From positions 1 to 37,358 of the IMG/VR virus record IMGVR_UViG_3300010413_000090: 37,358 bases of DNA, one strand, 5' to 3'. The stretch comes from a virus. A model generated the notes under the pieces. The model was not told the DNA's origin. It searched no databases and saw only the letters and a list, made by a program, of their open reading frames with translations. Made by a program: the position numbers and the translations under genes. This document shows positions 14,531 through 23,050 of this stretch, piece after piece; within the stretch, counting starts at the first letter, position 1; each line of letters opens with the position of its first letter.

Positions 14531-15111
14531 GGAAGACGCTACACCCAGAGCGTTATATTGGAAGGAAGAAGAAGCCTAAGAAGCAGCGTGGGGCAAGGCG
14601 CGGGATCGAGAGGCTAAACAAGTACAACAGGGAACATGAGGCGTGGCGACCACTACCTTCGCCGTTCTCTACGTATTATGACATATCATCTTATGGTAGA
14701 GTAAGGCGCCATACCTCAAAAGGGAAGACCAGGTTAGTCAAGGCATACGTTGACTCCTACGGAAACAAAATGGTTCAGCTTCATGAACCTCGCCGTACAA
14801 CCAGGAGGGTGGCACGCCTAGTAGCTGCGGCCTTCAGGCCAGACATTAAGCTCCACTTGCTTGGATTCAAGAATGGAGACAGGCTTGACGCAAGAGCAAC
14901 CAACCTAAAGGAATTGAAGAGGAATAGTAAGCTTTCTCCTTTGAAAGTTGCTTACATCAAGCTGTTGCTGGCAGAGGGTAATCTCACACTGGCTGCGATA
15001 GCAAAGAAGTACAAGGTAAAAAGGGTAACGATAGAGAAGATAGCCCTGGGGGCTATATGGACGAAGGTCCAGCCAAAGGAGTTTAGGCACAAGAGGAGAA
15101 AAGATGTATAA
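14527..15111 (+). CDS. HNH/NUMOD4-type endonuclease-like protein, possibly inactive
   Basis: EAWRPLPSPFSTYYDISSYG matches the NUMOD4 start (W..i..f...Y.iS..G.v), which is usually joined to an HNH nuclease. RVARLVAAAF and NGDRLDARATNLKE match the second half of a phage HNH domain, where the motif is typically HxNGdk.dNr.eNL. At the place of the key His there is LLGFKNGD, so the catalytic histidine seems lost. A helix-turn-helix-like tail follows (LAAIAKKYKVKRVTIEKIA). Free-standing HNH genes are common mobile genes in phages. ATGA overlap upstream. Confidence 0.78.
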   Translation: MRKTLHPERYIGRKKKPKKQRGARRGIERLNKYNREHEAWRPLPSPFSTYYDISSYGRVRRHTSKGKTRLVKAYVDSYGNKMVQLHEPRRTTRRVARLVAAAFRPDIKLHLLGFKNGDRLDARATNLKELKRNSKLSPLKVAYIKLLLAEGNLTLAAIAKKYKVKRVTIEKIALGAIWTKVQPKEFRHKRRKDV

Positions 15112-15598
15112 CATGAACGTCCGAAGAAGGTTCCACAGCCATGTCAAGTACAATAAGGGCATGTACGATGGGTGCTGGGTGTGGACCGGAATGTTGGACA
15201 AGGATGGCTACGGCTCCATGAAGATTGGTGGCAAGAAGGTAAACGCCAGAAGGCTATCGTGGGAGCTGCACTACGGTTCGATACCAGAGGGGATGTATGT
15301 CTACCGTAGCTGCAAGCGGCACCATACCTGTGTGAATCCAAACCATCTATTCATTTCTACTCCCAGTGACTATAAGGACACACTGTATCTTCAACATCCC
15401 AATACCATACATCTCTCAAGATTCGTAACTCTATGCGAGGAGGAGGTATTCAACTTGCTGTTTGCGGCTAGCTTCACTACAAGGAAGCAGCTACAAGGTC
15501 AGTTCGGGATAAGTAAAGTGCAACTTGATAGGATTCTAGACAGCAGGAAAGTCTACCACAAACAACATTACTTTGAGCCAGGAGGCACCAACAAATGA
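15104..15598 (+). CDS. HNH endonuclease-like protein, 164 aa
   Basis: CWVWTGMLDKDGYGSMKI, then RRLSWELHYGSIPEGMYV and CVNPNHLFIS, is the layout of the common phage HNH family (CW.W.G...GYG, ...H.CDn..CVNPdHL). In place of the usual H.C the sequence is YRSCKRHH, so the first His is replaced by Arg; the nearby HH pair may compensate. The C-terminus has a possible helix-turn-helix (RKQLQGQFGISKVQLDRIL). ATG at 15104 has GAGGAGAAAAG just upstream and overlaps the previous gene by 8 nt. A second ATG lies at 15113. Confidence 0.8.
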   Translation: MYNMNVRRRFHSHVKYNKGMYDGCWVWTGMLDKDGYGSMKIGGKKVNARRLSWELHYGSIPEGMYVYRSCKRHHTCVNPNHLFISTPSDYKDTLYLQHPNTIHLSRFVTLCEEEVFNLLFAASFTTRKQLQGQFGISKVQLDRILDSRKVYHKQHYFEPGGTNK

Positions 15599-16206
15599 CA
15601 GAGCGGTATGAGGAACTGGTGGCGTTATTAGAGGAAGACCACGGCGCTGGACCGATAACTCGCAAGGTCGAGTTGGAAGCCGCCAGGACAATTCGGGAAC
15701 TAATGTGGGCACGCGAGAAGCTAAAGGAGCGCATCGCCAAGGAGCGAGAACTGGAAGCGGGGTCACGCAAGAATCTACAGGAGCGCATCATCGAACTGGA
15801 GCGCATATGTGATGACTACAGAGAGACAAATGAATCAGTTGCAGTCTGCAAAGATCACTGTGCAGAGGTAACTTTGCATGAGGGGTGTCTCGTATGCGAT
15901 TTGCAGGATGCAGAGCGCGAGGTGGAGAAGCTTCGCAAGGAGTGCGAGCAGTGGCAAGCCTACCGGAAGATCATCACGGGCAGCACAGAGGAACTCTTGC
16001 TCATTCCGCGACGCAGCTATACTGAGCTGATGCTCGACAAGCAAAGGCTTGATTGGCTGGAAGCAGAGGTGTTCGGAGGAAACTGTCATTTCTGGGATTA
16101 CTTCGGTGAGGCGAGATGGTTCCATGAAATTGGACGCCCGTACAACAAGAGAGTTGGTAGGAGTGCTCGCAAAACCATCGACGAGGCGATGGAGGAGGAG
16201 AAATGA
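15595..16206 (+). CDS. Coiled-coil protein, 203 aa
   Basis: ATG at 15595 overlaps the HNH stop (ATGA). Residues 1-75 and 95-130 are rich in Glu, Lys, Arg and Leu with heptad patterns (REKLKERIAKERELEAGSR; EREVEKLRKECEQW), so a long coiled coil is likely. CKDHC and CLVC around residues 84-100 may bind zinc. The C-terminal part (LDKQRLDWLEAEVFGG...FWDYFG) resembles a short phage domain found at the end of many accessory proteins. Function unknown. Confidence 0.72.
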   Translation: MTERYEELVALLEEDHGAGPITRKVELEAARTIRELMWAREKLKERIAKERELEAGSRKNLQERIIELERICDDYRETNESVAVCKDHCAEVTLHEGCLVCDLQDAEREVEKLRKECEQWQAYRKIITGSTEELLLIPRRSYTELMLDKQRLDWLEAEVFGGNCHFWDYFGEARWFHEIGRPYNKRVGRSARKTIDEAMEEEK

Positions 16207-16445
16207 TGAAGCGAGACTCCATATTCGAGAGGGCAAACGAGATCAAAGCAAACTCAGTTCCGCGACTAAAGAAGCGAATCACGAAATTGGAGGAGAAGGC
16301 TAGACTTTGGGAAACACGCTATACTGAATTGTTGAATTGGGTGGAGTTCACATACGATACCGACTACAACGAGATTCCAGAAGAGCTATACCACATAACG
16401 CCTAGATGCTACATCTGCCGGATGCGACACCAAGGGAGTTGCTAG
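16203..16445 (+). CDS. Small coiled-coil protein with C-terminal cysteine motif, 80 aa
   Basis: ATG at 16203 overlaps the previous stop (ATGA) with GGAGGAG upstream. Residues 20-45 are helical and charged (RLKKRITKLEEKARLWETRY). The end, CYICRMRHQGSC, has Cys and His spaced as for one metal site. Together with the genes on either side it forms a set of small helical or cysteine-bearing proteins of unknown role. Confidence 0.65.
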   Translation: MMKRDSIFERANEIKANSVPRLKKRITKLEEKARLWETRYTELLNWVEFTYDTDYNEIPEELYHITPRCYICRMRHQGSC

Positions 16446-16446
16446 T

Positions 16447-16719
16447 ATGGACAGTGACGACAAGCTTGACCTTAATAAAGGGATGTCGGAATTAGGTGAA
16501 TTTGTTTTAATAGGAGAAGAGTGGGTAATATATAAAGACCAAGGCAATCCGCGAACGGGTCCAGCTTTGTTTCACAGGTGCGACATAAAGCACACCAGAA
16601 ACAAGTACGGCTTCCATTGTTACGAAAGAGACAGGCGTTGCCCGGTATGCCGAGAGATACCAAAGGGAGATACGCTATCAATGATAGAACTGGCATTGGG
16701 GGGAACATGGAGCCTCTAA
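16447..16719 (+). CDS. Hypothetical cysteine-containing protein, 90 aa
   Basis: ATG at 16447 follows the previous stop (TAG, 16443-16445) by one base. HRCDIKHTRNKYGFHCYERD and CPVC in the second half could form a zinc-binding site (C/H...H...C...CxxC). No family is recognised. It is the last gene before the promoter-like motif at 16750, so it probably ends the sigma/HNH block. Confidence 0.65.
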   Translation: MDSDDKLDLNKGMSELGEFVLIGEEWVIYKDQGNPRTGPALFHRCDIKHTRNKYGFHCYERDRRCPVCREIPKGDTLSMIELALGGTWSL

Positions 16720-16749
16720 GATAGAGGAACATTTCCACGCAACAAAAGA

Positions 16750-16784
16750 AAAGTAACGGGAGGAGCCGTAAAATAAGGTATTAT
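16750..16784 (+). promoter_or_regulatory. Two-part phage promoter candidate, copy 1
   Basis: AAAGTAA (16750-16756), exactly 15 nt, then AATAAGGTATTAT (16772-16784). The same arrangement occurs at 23865 and 28208, each time in one of the few intergenic gaps. TATTAT resembles a -10 box with an extended GG. The upstream box is not a TTGACA -35 element, so a phage-specific sigma is plausible. It lies 32 nt before the helicase start. Confidence 0.75.
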
Positions 16785-16816
16785 CCAGTAGGAGCCTGGC
16801 TCAAACTGGAGATGCC

Positions 16817-18268
16817 GTGGAGATTGTGTTCGACAACTGTCTGGCTACACTTGTTGCCAATACCAAAAGCGATCAAGATGTGGCCCACCAGCTAGCCAAA
16901 GAGCTTTCTGCCCCTGCCCCTGGTGCCAAGTACATCAAGGCACATAAAGTATATCTAAGGAGTGGGGGGCGTCGTGGTTGGGATGGCAAGGCACACATGA
17001 TGGATGGTGCACAGTTCCCAACCGGACTGATCGAGGAAGCACTGAGGGTTCTCAGTCTGTATGGTGTGAATCCAACACTAACTGACCGACGCTCAATAAG
17101 AAACCTCAGTAAGTTCTGTGCACATGATGTTCCTCTTAGAGACTACCAGAACGAAGCACTCCTCTCCGTTATGTTGAATACACTTAACGGAGCGTGGAAT
17201 CCAAGAGGGGTGCTGAGTATGGCTACTGGTAGTGGGAAGACCGAGGTAGCCGCAGCCATATATCAGAGCCTTCCAGTACCTACCCTGTTTCTAGTACACA
17301 GGAAGGATCTGATGGTGCAAACGATAGATAGGTTCAAGAAGTACAACGTCACCGCAGGCCAGCTAGGAGCAGGTAAAAGAAACCTGAAAGAGAACGTGAC
17401 TGTCGCCACAGTGCAGACACTCGACTCTATCCTGAACAGGACTGGTGCTGGACGGGACGAGCTTCTTGATTATCTATGCAACAAGGTAGAGATGGTGTTC
17501 TTTGATGAGGCCCACCTACTAGCAGCAGACCTCCAGAGGGGAAACATATTCATACGGGTGTCCAGGCTGATGAAGTCAGCGTATGCTAGAATAGGACTGA
17601 CGGCGACCCCGTTCATGAGGGATAATTATTCCAACTGGCTACTTGAGGGGGAGACTGGACCAGCACGTTACCAGATAACGAATCAAACCCTGATAGGTGA
17701 CGGATTCCTGGCAGAGCCCATCGTTCACATGATGAAGGTTCCACCAGTAGACGACATAAAGGGGGCATGGCAGAACCAGTACGATCTAGGAATTGTCTCC
17801 TATCGCCCTAGGAACAAGCTGGTTGTGGATGCCATAGGGAAATCTCCCAAGCCAGCACTGGTCATGGTGAGCAGGGTTGCTCATGCAAAGATACTTCAAT
17901 CTGCGGCAGCCATCCGTGGGATGGACATACCGGTACTCAAGGGAGACTCTCCGCTCCAAGAGAGAAAGAGGGTATCGAAACTACTTCGGGATAAGAAGAT
18001 TGACGCCGTAATCTGCACAACAATATTCGATGAGGGAATAGACATACCGTCACTGAGAACAATCATCCTTGCTGGCGGGGGCAAGAGCAAGATAAAGGGC
18101 CTCCAGAGAGTAGGAAGAGGACTGCGAACGGATGACGGAAAAGAGGACGTAAAGATAGTAGACTTCTACGATGCACAAGCACCCATGCTAAAGAGTCACA
18201 GCACAGCAAGGAAGAAGCTGTGGCGAGAGCAAGGGTTCAAGATAAAGCTGCATGACTACGAGGAGTAA
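16817..18268 (+). CDS. SF2 DNA helicase (UvsW/Rad25-like), 483 aa
   Basis: GTG at 16817 follows CTGGAG. After an N-terminal region, LRDYQNEAL begins the helicase core; Walker A is ATGSGKT (about 136-142), motif II is DEAH (about 230-233) and motif III is LTATP (about 261-265). The second lobe carries FDEGIDIPSL and QRVGRGLRT (motifs V and VI). The layout fits phage UvsW-type helicases that unwind branched DNA and R-loops during replication restart. It is the first gene after the promoter motif and is joined directly to the replicative helicase gene. Confidence 0.92.
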   Translation: MEIVFDNCLATLVANTKSDQDVAHQLAKELSAPAPGAKYIKAHKVYLRSGGRRGWDGKAHMMDGAQFPTGLIEEALRVLSLYGVNPTLTDRRSIRNLSKFCAHDVPLRDYQNEALLSVMLNTLNGAWNPRGVLSMATGSGKTEVAAAIYQSLPVPTLFLVHRKDLMVQTIDRFKKYNVTAGQLGAGKRNLKENVTVATVQTLDSILNRTGAGRDELLDYLCNKVEMVFFDEAHLLAADLQRGNIFIRVSRLMKSAYARIGLTATPFMRDNYSNWLLEGETGPARYQITNQTLIGDGFLAEPIVHMMKVPPVDDIKGAWQNQYDLGIVSYRPRNKLVVDAIGKSPKPALVMVSRVAHAKILQSAAAIRGMDIPVLKGDSPLQERKRVSKLLRDKKIDAVICTTIFDEGIDIPSLRTIILAGGGKSKIKGLQRVGRGLRTDDGKEDVKIVDFYDAQAPMLKSHSTARKKLWREQGFKIKLHDYEE

Positions 18269-19651
18269 GTGGGCAACTTCGATGAGCTTTCTTTTGTATA
18301 TGCACTGACAGTAAGGCCAGAGGACTGTAGGAGATTCGCAGGAAACTTCCTTCCAGAGTGGCTGCGCGACGCCACTCTTGTCCCCATATGCCGAGAGATA
18401 TTCCGATTCAATCAGGAATACGGGATACCTCCATCCATCCCCACACTTCGTAAGGTTCTTGAAGCCAGAGACGCAGAGGCGTACAAGCTCCGCTACAAGT
18501 CAGTGCTGGATAGAATGAACGACAATAGCCCAGACTTATCAGAGATGGTCTATTGCGTGGACAAGGCAAGGGATCTGGCTATTGTTCGTTCCGTACAGGA
18601 GATGATGAACTCTCCTGAGTCCCTACGTATCCAAGCTGACCTTGACGGCAAGGAGATGATCCGTCAGGTTCAGCGGTGGGTAAACAAGTTTAGCGATCTA
18701 TCAGACGAAGAGACTCTAACCATAAAGGAGGCAATAGAGAGCCTGATAGAGCAGCAGCGAGGTAATAGAAAGCTATCCAAGATCAAGTCTGGTATCCACC
18801 CCATAGACCTATGGACGAGGGGTGGGGTGAAGCAAAAGAATCTGGGAATCATCGTGGCTCCATCCGGGCATGGCAAGAGTGCTGTCCTGTTGAACATTGC
18901 CTATGCAACATCAGCGTTCGAGCGTAAGAACACATGGTACATTACTAACGAGCTTTGCATGGAGGAGTCCACAGAGAGATTCCTAGCCAGAATAGCCAAC
19001 AAGTCCATGGGCCTAGTTGAAGAGAATCCTGTCGCAGCATACAAGGGGCTACGTGACAGGTGGATGAACCTGGACGAGCGGCTAGTGCTGACCTATGTCA
19101 ACAGGGATATGTGCTTCAATGAGCTAGAAGGAGAGATGGCCAAGTGGACTAACCTGACTGGCTGGAAGCCAGAGGTCATAGTAGTAGACTACTTGGAAAG
19201 AATGAAGCCCAACGACAGTGGATATAGTAGAGATAGAGTGTGGGACTGGCTTGGGGCAATAGCCAGGGATGGCGTCAGGCTCGCAAAGAGGCATAGGATA
19301 CTGGTCTGGACGGCAGCACAGCTCAACCGGGACGCGCTGGAAGCAGAGATTATGACAGCCCGTATGCTACAATCCAGCATAAAACATTTTCAGGAAGCAG
19401 CAGTCTGCATCGGTGTCAGAAAGATACAAGAGGGTGAGGGATTCGAGATACTGGAGTTCACCAGTCTCAAGCTTAGACAGAATAGAACTCCAATGGCACC
19501 CATGCGAATGAAGGCTGACCTTGATAGGATGGTTATTACAAACATCACAAGAGACACAGAAGCAGAAGAGGAAGAAAAGACAGACGTAGACAGAAAGAAC
19601 GGCTCAAAGATGACAAAGAAACTGAGAAAGTACAAAGAGGAAGACCAATAA
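18269..19651 (+). CDS. DnaB-like replicative helicase, 460 aa
   Basis: The N-terminal part is helical; the RecA-like core starts near residue 170 (KSGIHPIDLWTRGG). Walker A is APSGHGKSA (about 197-205) and Walker B is VIVVDYLE (about 304-311). An arginine-rich C-terminus with LKLRQNRTP precedes an acidic/basic tail. This is the layout of DnaB/gp41-type hexameric helicases that unwind DNA at the fork with primase. The start is GTG at 18269, immediately after the stop of the SF2 helicase, with AGGAG overlapping that stop. The last base is shared with the next gene. Confidence 0.9.
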   Translation: MGNFDELSFVYALTVRPEDCRRFAGNFLPEWLRDATLVPICREIFRFNQEYGIPPSIPTLRKVLEARDAEAYKLRYKSVLDRMNDNSPDLSEMVYCVDKARDLAIVRSVQEMMNSPESLRIQADLDGKEMIRQVQRWVNKFSDLSDEETLTIKEAIESLIEQQRGNRKLSKIKSGIHPIDLWTRGGVKQKNLGIIVAPSGHGKSAVLLNIAYATSAFERKNTWYITNELCMEESTERFLARIANKSMGLVEENPVAAYKGLRDRWMNLDERLVLTYVNRDMCFNELEGEMAKWTNLTGWKPEVIVVDYLERMKPNDSGYSRDRVWDWLGAIARDGVRLAKRHRILVWTAAQLNRDALEAEIMTARMLQSSIKHFQEAAVCIGVRKIQEGEGFEILEFTSLKLRQNRTPMAPMRMKADLDRMVITNITRDTEAEEEEKTDVDRKNGSKMTKKLRKYKEEDQ

Positions 19652-20451
19652 TGAACTCAGTAGATGACCTAGTAGAATATTTTGGTGGGTTCAGTAGACC
19701 GTCGAAGCCTGCCTGCCTGAGTTACAGCCTGCCAAGGGCTCACTGCAAGGCAGGGAGCAGGCTTGCCAAGATTAACGGAACCACGTGTAGTATGTGCTAC
19801 GCAAAGAACGGCTACTATTGTATGCCAAACGTGAAGAAGGCAATGAATCGCCGTATGTGGGCCGTGAAAAGGGCGCACCTAAGCAAATCAAACTACTGGG
19901 CCTGGATTGAGGGGTTGTCTGCTGGGATCAATAAGCAGTACGAGAACACAATGAGGCGTGCGACACGGCACGGCAATTCCATAAGCGTCAATACCAAGGT
20001 AAACGGCCTATGGTTCAGGTGGCACGACAGTGGTGACCTACAAAGCGACATACATCTCCGTATGATATTTGAGGTAGCAAGTGCCACACCAAACGTGTGG
20101 CACCTCCTGCCAACAAGAGAGATCGTGACAGTAGACAATGTGATAAGCACGCCAGGCGTCAACGTGCCTGAGAATCTGAAGATAATGTTGTCGGCGCCAG
20201 TCATCGGCGTAGCTCCAGACAGTATTCTCATGAAGTTGGCCCACAGAAGTCCCAAGAACATAGGGACAAGCATGACGTTCAGTACCAAACAGTCTGCGTT
20301 CACGAACACTATGGCAAGATCCAAGGGCAACCCAGTAAAGATCAAGATATGTCCAGCATCAACGAAGAAAATCAAAACGTGTAGCACCTGTAGGTTCTGT
20401 TGGACCAAGGTAGATGTAGACAATTGTGTGGCATTTAAGATACATAGGTAG
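19651..20451 (+). CDS. GP88-like phage protein, cysteine-rich, 266 aa
   Basis: SYSLPRAHCKAGSRLAKING, CSMCYAKNGYY, WFRWHDSGDLQS and WHLLPTREI match the pattern of the GP88 family (phage gene product 88), found in many phages and of unknown function. Cysteines cluster at both ends (CxxC near 47-50; CPASTKKIKTCSTCRFCW near 234-251), suggesting a metal or Fe-S site. ATG at 19651 shares one base with the helicase stop. Placement between helicase and ligase suggests a role in DNA metabolism. Confidence 0.8.
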   Translation: MNSVDDLVEYFGGFSRPSKPACLSYSLPRAHCKAGSRLAKINGTTCSMCYAKNGYYCMPNVKKAMNRRMWAVKRAHLSKSNYWAWIEGLSAGINKQYENTMRRATRHGNSISVNTKVNGLWFRWHDSGDLQSDIHLRMIFEVASATPNVWHLLPTREIVTVDNVISTPGVNVPENLKIMLSAPVIGVAPDSILMKLAHRSPKNIGTSMTFSTKQSAFTNTMARSKGNPVKIKICPASTKKIKTCSTCRFCWTKVDVDNCVAFKIHR

Positions 20452-20456
20452 GAAAC

Positions 20457-21596
20457 ATGACATTACAAAGATTGTACGGGGTATCGAAGACAGGCAAGGT
20501 CAAGACTTGGAAGATATGGGTAGAGGAGGATGGAGCGGCCGCAAAGATTCTAACAGAGCACGGGTACGAGGATGGAGAGAAGCAAGTATCTGAGGTACTG
20601 GTAACGGAGGGTAAGAATCTAGGCAAGGCGAATGAAACCACACCAATGCAGCAGGCGTGTCTTGAGGCCAAATCAAAGTGGAACAAGAAGGTAGATAAGG
20701 GATACGCAACTGACAAGAGAATCGCAGTAGCAGGACCACCCATCCTGCCTATGCTGGCACATGACTTCAAGAAGAGGGGGAACGAGATCAACTGGCCTGC
20801 GGTGACTCAGCCAAAGTTGAATGGAGTTCGCTGCCTGGCGTCCAAGATTACCAATGGCAGGATAGTCTACACATCACGGGGAGGAAAAGAACTCAGAACC
20901 ATCGAGCACTTGACCAGATATCTACTTGAAGCGATGGATGTAGGGCAGACGTTTGATGGTGAGTTGTACACAAACTCCATGACCTTTCAGCAGATTCTCT
21001 CCGCTGTAAAGAAGTTGAGGCCCACCACAGTACAAGTGCAGTATTGGGTGTACGATATGTTCGACAATAAGTACCCCAACCAAGGCTTCTACAGCAGATA
21101 CAGCAGCTACCAGAAACTGCTAGGCAAGCTTGAGCCAAACACCGTGATTGTACCTGTGATCTCAACAATGGCATACGATCTAGAGCTACTGAAGTTGGCT
21201 CACAAAGCAAATGTCAAGAGTCACTACGAAGGAACAATCATTAGGAACATGGAGGGCCCTTATCTATTTGGTCACCGCTCTACTGATCTGCAAAAGTTGA
21301 AGGACTTTGTTCATGAGGAGTTCGTAATCGTAGGGTCGAAGGAAGGCGTAGGAAAAGACAAGGGAGCGATAACCTTCCTGTGTCAGACTGAGGAGGGCAA
21401 GCCTTTCGACTGCCGCCCCGCTGGATCGTATGACCAGCGCAAGGAATGGTGGAAGCAGCGAGACAAGCTTGTAGGTCAGTGGCTCACAGTCCAGTACCAA
21501 ACAAGGTCGGACGACAACATACCCATCTTCCCTGTAGGTGTGGCCATAAGGGACGGAGCCACAGACAGTAAAGGAAACTTTCATCCTGAACTTTAG
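20457..21596 (+). CDS. ATP-dependent DNA ligase, 379 aa
   Basis: QPKLNGVR contains the adenylated lysine (K120) in the motif KxNG, where most ligases have KxDG. YTSRGGKEL is motif Ia, FDGELY motif III, YEGTIIRN motif IV and LQKLKDF motif V. The C-terminal part has an OB-fold look (FPVGVAIRDGA). An N-terminal extension of about 100 residues includes a WGR-like start (LQRLYGVSKTGKVKTWKIWV). Ligase seals nicks in replicated phage DNA. ATG at 20457 follows TAGGAA. Confidence 0.92.
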   Translation: MTLQRLYGVSKTGKVKTWKIWVEEDGAAAKILTEHGYEDGEKQVSEVLVTEGKNLGKANETTPMQQACLEAKSKWNKKVDKGYATDKRIAVAGPPILPMLAHDFKKRGNEINWPAVTQPKLNGVRCLASKITNGRIVYTSRGGKELRTIEHLTRYLLEAMDVGQTFDGELYTNSMTFQQILSAVKKLRPTTVQVQYWVYDMFDNKYPNQGFYSRYSSYQKLLGKLEPNTVIVPVISTMAYDLELLKLAHKANVKSHYEGTIIRNMEGPYLFGHRSTDLQKLKDFVHEEFVIVGSKEGVGKDKGAITFLCQTEEGKPFDCRPAGSYDQRKEWWKQRDKLVGQWLTVQYQTRSDDNIPIFPVGVAIRDGATDSKGNFHPEL

Positions 21597-21608
21597 GGGG
21601 GATCAGCC

Positions 21609-22007
21609 ATGGAAATGTTCAAGCTATTCAGGACACTGAAGAGTAGGCCGGGAAAAATCTTTCCACTGTTCATAGACAAGACAACCCCAGTACCCATAGG
21701 TGAATGGGTACAGGCAAGGTGTCATCCCACAACAGGATATGCCTTGCGACCTGGGTGGCACTGCACACCACATATGTATGCACCACAGCTATTGCGAAAA
21801 GATGGAACAATGGCACCAGACAGAGTGTGGGCAAGGGTGGAAATACCCAATTCAGATAACGGGTGGGAGGAGTACGCCGCAAACAAACGTCCATATGGAA
21901 TTATTGCTGTCCCGGTTGGAGGTTATTATAGATTCTTCAACAGGACAAATGGAACAATATGGTTCATAGCTGGCGAGATGAAGGTAATCAAGGTATATGA
22001 CCAATGA
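21609..22007 (+). CDS. Conserved phage hypothetical protein, 132 aa
   Basis: ATG at 21609 follows GGGGGGAT. The protein is mostly beta and aromatic (MFKLFRTLKSRPGKIFPLFI, RPGWHCTPHM, RVWARVEIP) and resembles uncharacterised phage proteins that begin with MKLFRTL-like sequence. It has no catalytic motif that I can see. It ends the ligase block; a structured non-coding gap follows. Confidence 0.72.
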   Translation: MEMFKLFRTLKSRPGKIFPLFIDKTTPVPIGEWVQARCHPTTGYALRPGWHCTPHMYAPQLLRKDGTMAPDRVWARVEIPNSDNGWEEYAANKRPYGIIAVPVGGYYRFFNRTNGTIWFIAGEMKVIKVYDQ

Positions 22008-22047
22008 CCACAGCGGTTGACAGTGCCCAGCCTATATGGTCGGGTAT

Positions 22048-22132
22048 TCGGTGGCAATAAAGCACCGAGCAGTTGTGGCCACATGGGCTACCTGCGGCCC
22101 TGGCCTGTCGAGGGATCAGGGTCGCAGGTAGC
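22048..22132 (+). other. Structured non-coding region with two hairpins
   Basis: The gap 22008-22157 holds no convincing gene. TCGGTG (22048-22053) pairs with CACCGA (22063-22068). A much stronger stem lies at 22087-22102 with 22117-22132: 16 continuous pairs including one G-T wobble, closed by a 14-nt loop. No T-tract follows, so it is not a standard terminator. A small RNA, an RNase III processing site, or an mRNA-stabilising element are the options. Confidence 0.6.
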
Positions 22133-22157
22133 TAGTAGCTGTGCTGAGAGGTGAATA

Positions 22158-22508
22158 ATGTTGCGCTTGAATAAACTTTACTGTGCTGCAATCGTTGCCG
22201 CAGTCTTCTTCACAAATACAGACCAAGCATCTGCCAATTCCAAGATAGACCGATGTACGGTTCTTTTCGAGGGGGCGCATCAGGCGATGCCGACAGATGA
22301 CACCTACGAGGTGGCGCTGATCCAGGGTGGTGCAATGATCATCGTCAAGCAAGGGATGAAGCCATACACGTGCCTGGAAGTTCCTCAGCCTTGGATTCAA
22401 ATGTTATACTACCGCATGGAGAACCAGAACCCTCCGGGCGAGTGGATAGGCCCACCGGCAGAGGGTGGTAGTCTAGACAACTGCCTGCATGATGGAGGAA
22501 AGTTCTAG
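22158..22508 (+). CDS. Secreted or periplasmic protein, 116 aa
   Basis: ATG at 22158 follows GAGAGGTG. The N-terminus (MLRLNKLYCAAIVAAVFFT, then QASANS) is a standard signal peptide with a likely cleavage after ASA near residue 26. The mature part is small, has three or four cysteines that could form disulfides, and matches no family I recognise. Exported phage proteins can act in superinfection exclusion or envelope modification. Confidence 0.75.
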   Translation: MLRLNKLYCAAIVAAVFFTNTDQASANSKIDRCTVLFEGAHQAMPTDDTYEVALIQGGAMIIVKQGMKPYTCLEVPQPWIQMLYYRMENQNPPGEWIGPPAEGGSLDNCLHDGGKF

Positions 22509-23050
22509 TGAGTGAAGTCACACATATTGGGTTTACAGGGACTCAGGGTGGCATGAGCCAGGAACAGAAGAGTATGCTGCGCGGGCTGATGTCTAGCTAT
22601 AGTCCATTTATTCTACATCACGGAGACTGCTTTGGGGCTGACTGCGAGGCCCATGGGATAGCGTTGGAGATTGGTGGGTGTGTCGGAATCGAGATCCATC
22701 CACCGGAGAATGAATACAAAAGAGCATGGTGTTCCCTAGTGGAGAATCAAAACAAGGTCATAGGTAGCCATAACCCTAAGCCGTACCTGAAGAGGAACCA
22801 CGATATCGTTGAGGCTACCACCGTACTGATAGCTGCCCCTAAGGAGAAGAAGGAGGTACTGAGGTCTGGAACCTGGGCTACAGTGCGGTATGCACGCAAG
22901 GCACACAGGAAGATTCAGCTCCTGTATCCAGATGGTACATTACATAATGAGGAGTGGACGCTGATAGGCTATGACCGTTTCTACTCTAAGTTTCTCTCTA
23001 CCTTGGTAGAGAAAGTAATGGTCAGGCGTGACTGGGAGGAGAAGGGATGA
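22508..23050 (+). CDS. SLOG-like nucleotide-binding Rossmann protein, 180 aa
   Basis: GTG at 22508 shares one base with the previous stop. VTHIGFTGTQGG, FILHHGDCFGADCEAHGIA, KPYLKRNHDIVEATTVLIA and RSGTWATVRYARKA follow the pattern of the SLOG/DprA/YspA superfamily, with the RN..iv and SGTW.T..YA blocks forming the nucleotide pocket. SLOG domains bind or cleave nucleotide derivatives and occur in defence and signalling systems. The specific ligand here is unknown. Family call good, role open. Confidence 0.8.
   Translation: MSEVTHIGFTGTQGGMSQEQKSMLRGLMSSYSPFILHHGDCFGADCEAHGIALEIGGCVGIEIHPPENEYKRAWCSLVENQNKVIGSHNPKPYLKRNHDIVEATTVLIAAPKEKKEVLRSGTWATVRYARKAHRKIQLLYPDGTLHNEEWTLIGYDRFYSKFLSTLVEKVMVRRDWEEKG

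Noticed and set aside
22018-22050. TTGACA (22018-22023) as a -35 box
   Set aside because: No -10-like hexamer lies 16-18 nt downstream; TATATG is too close.
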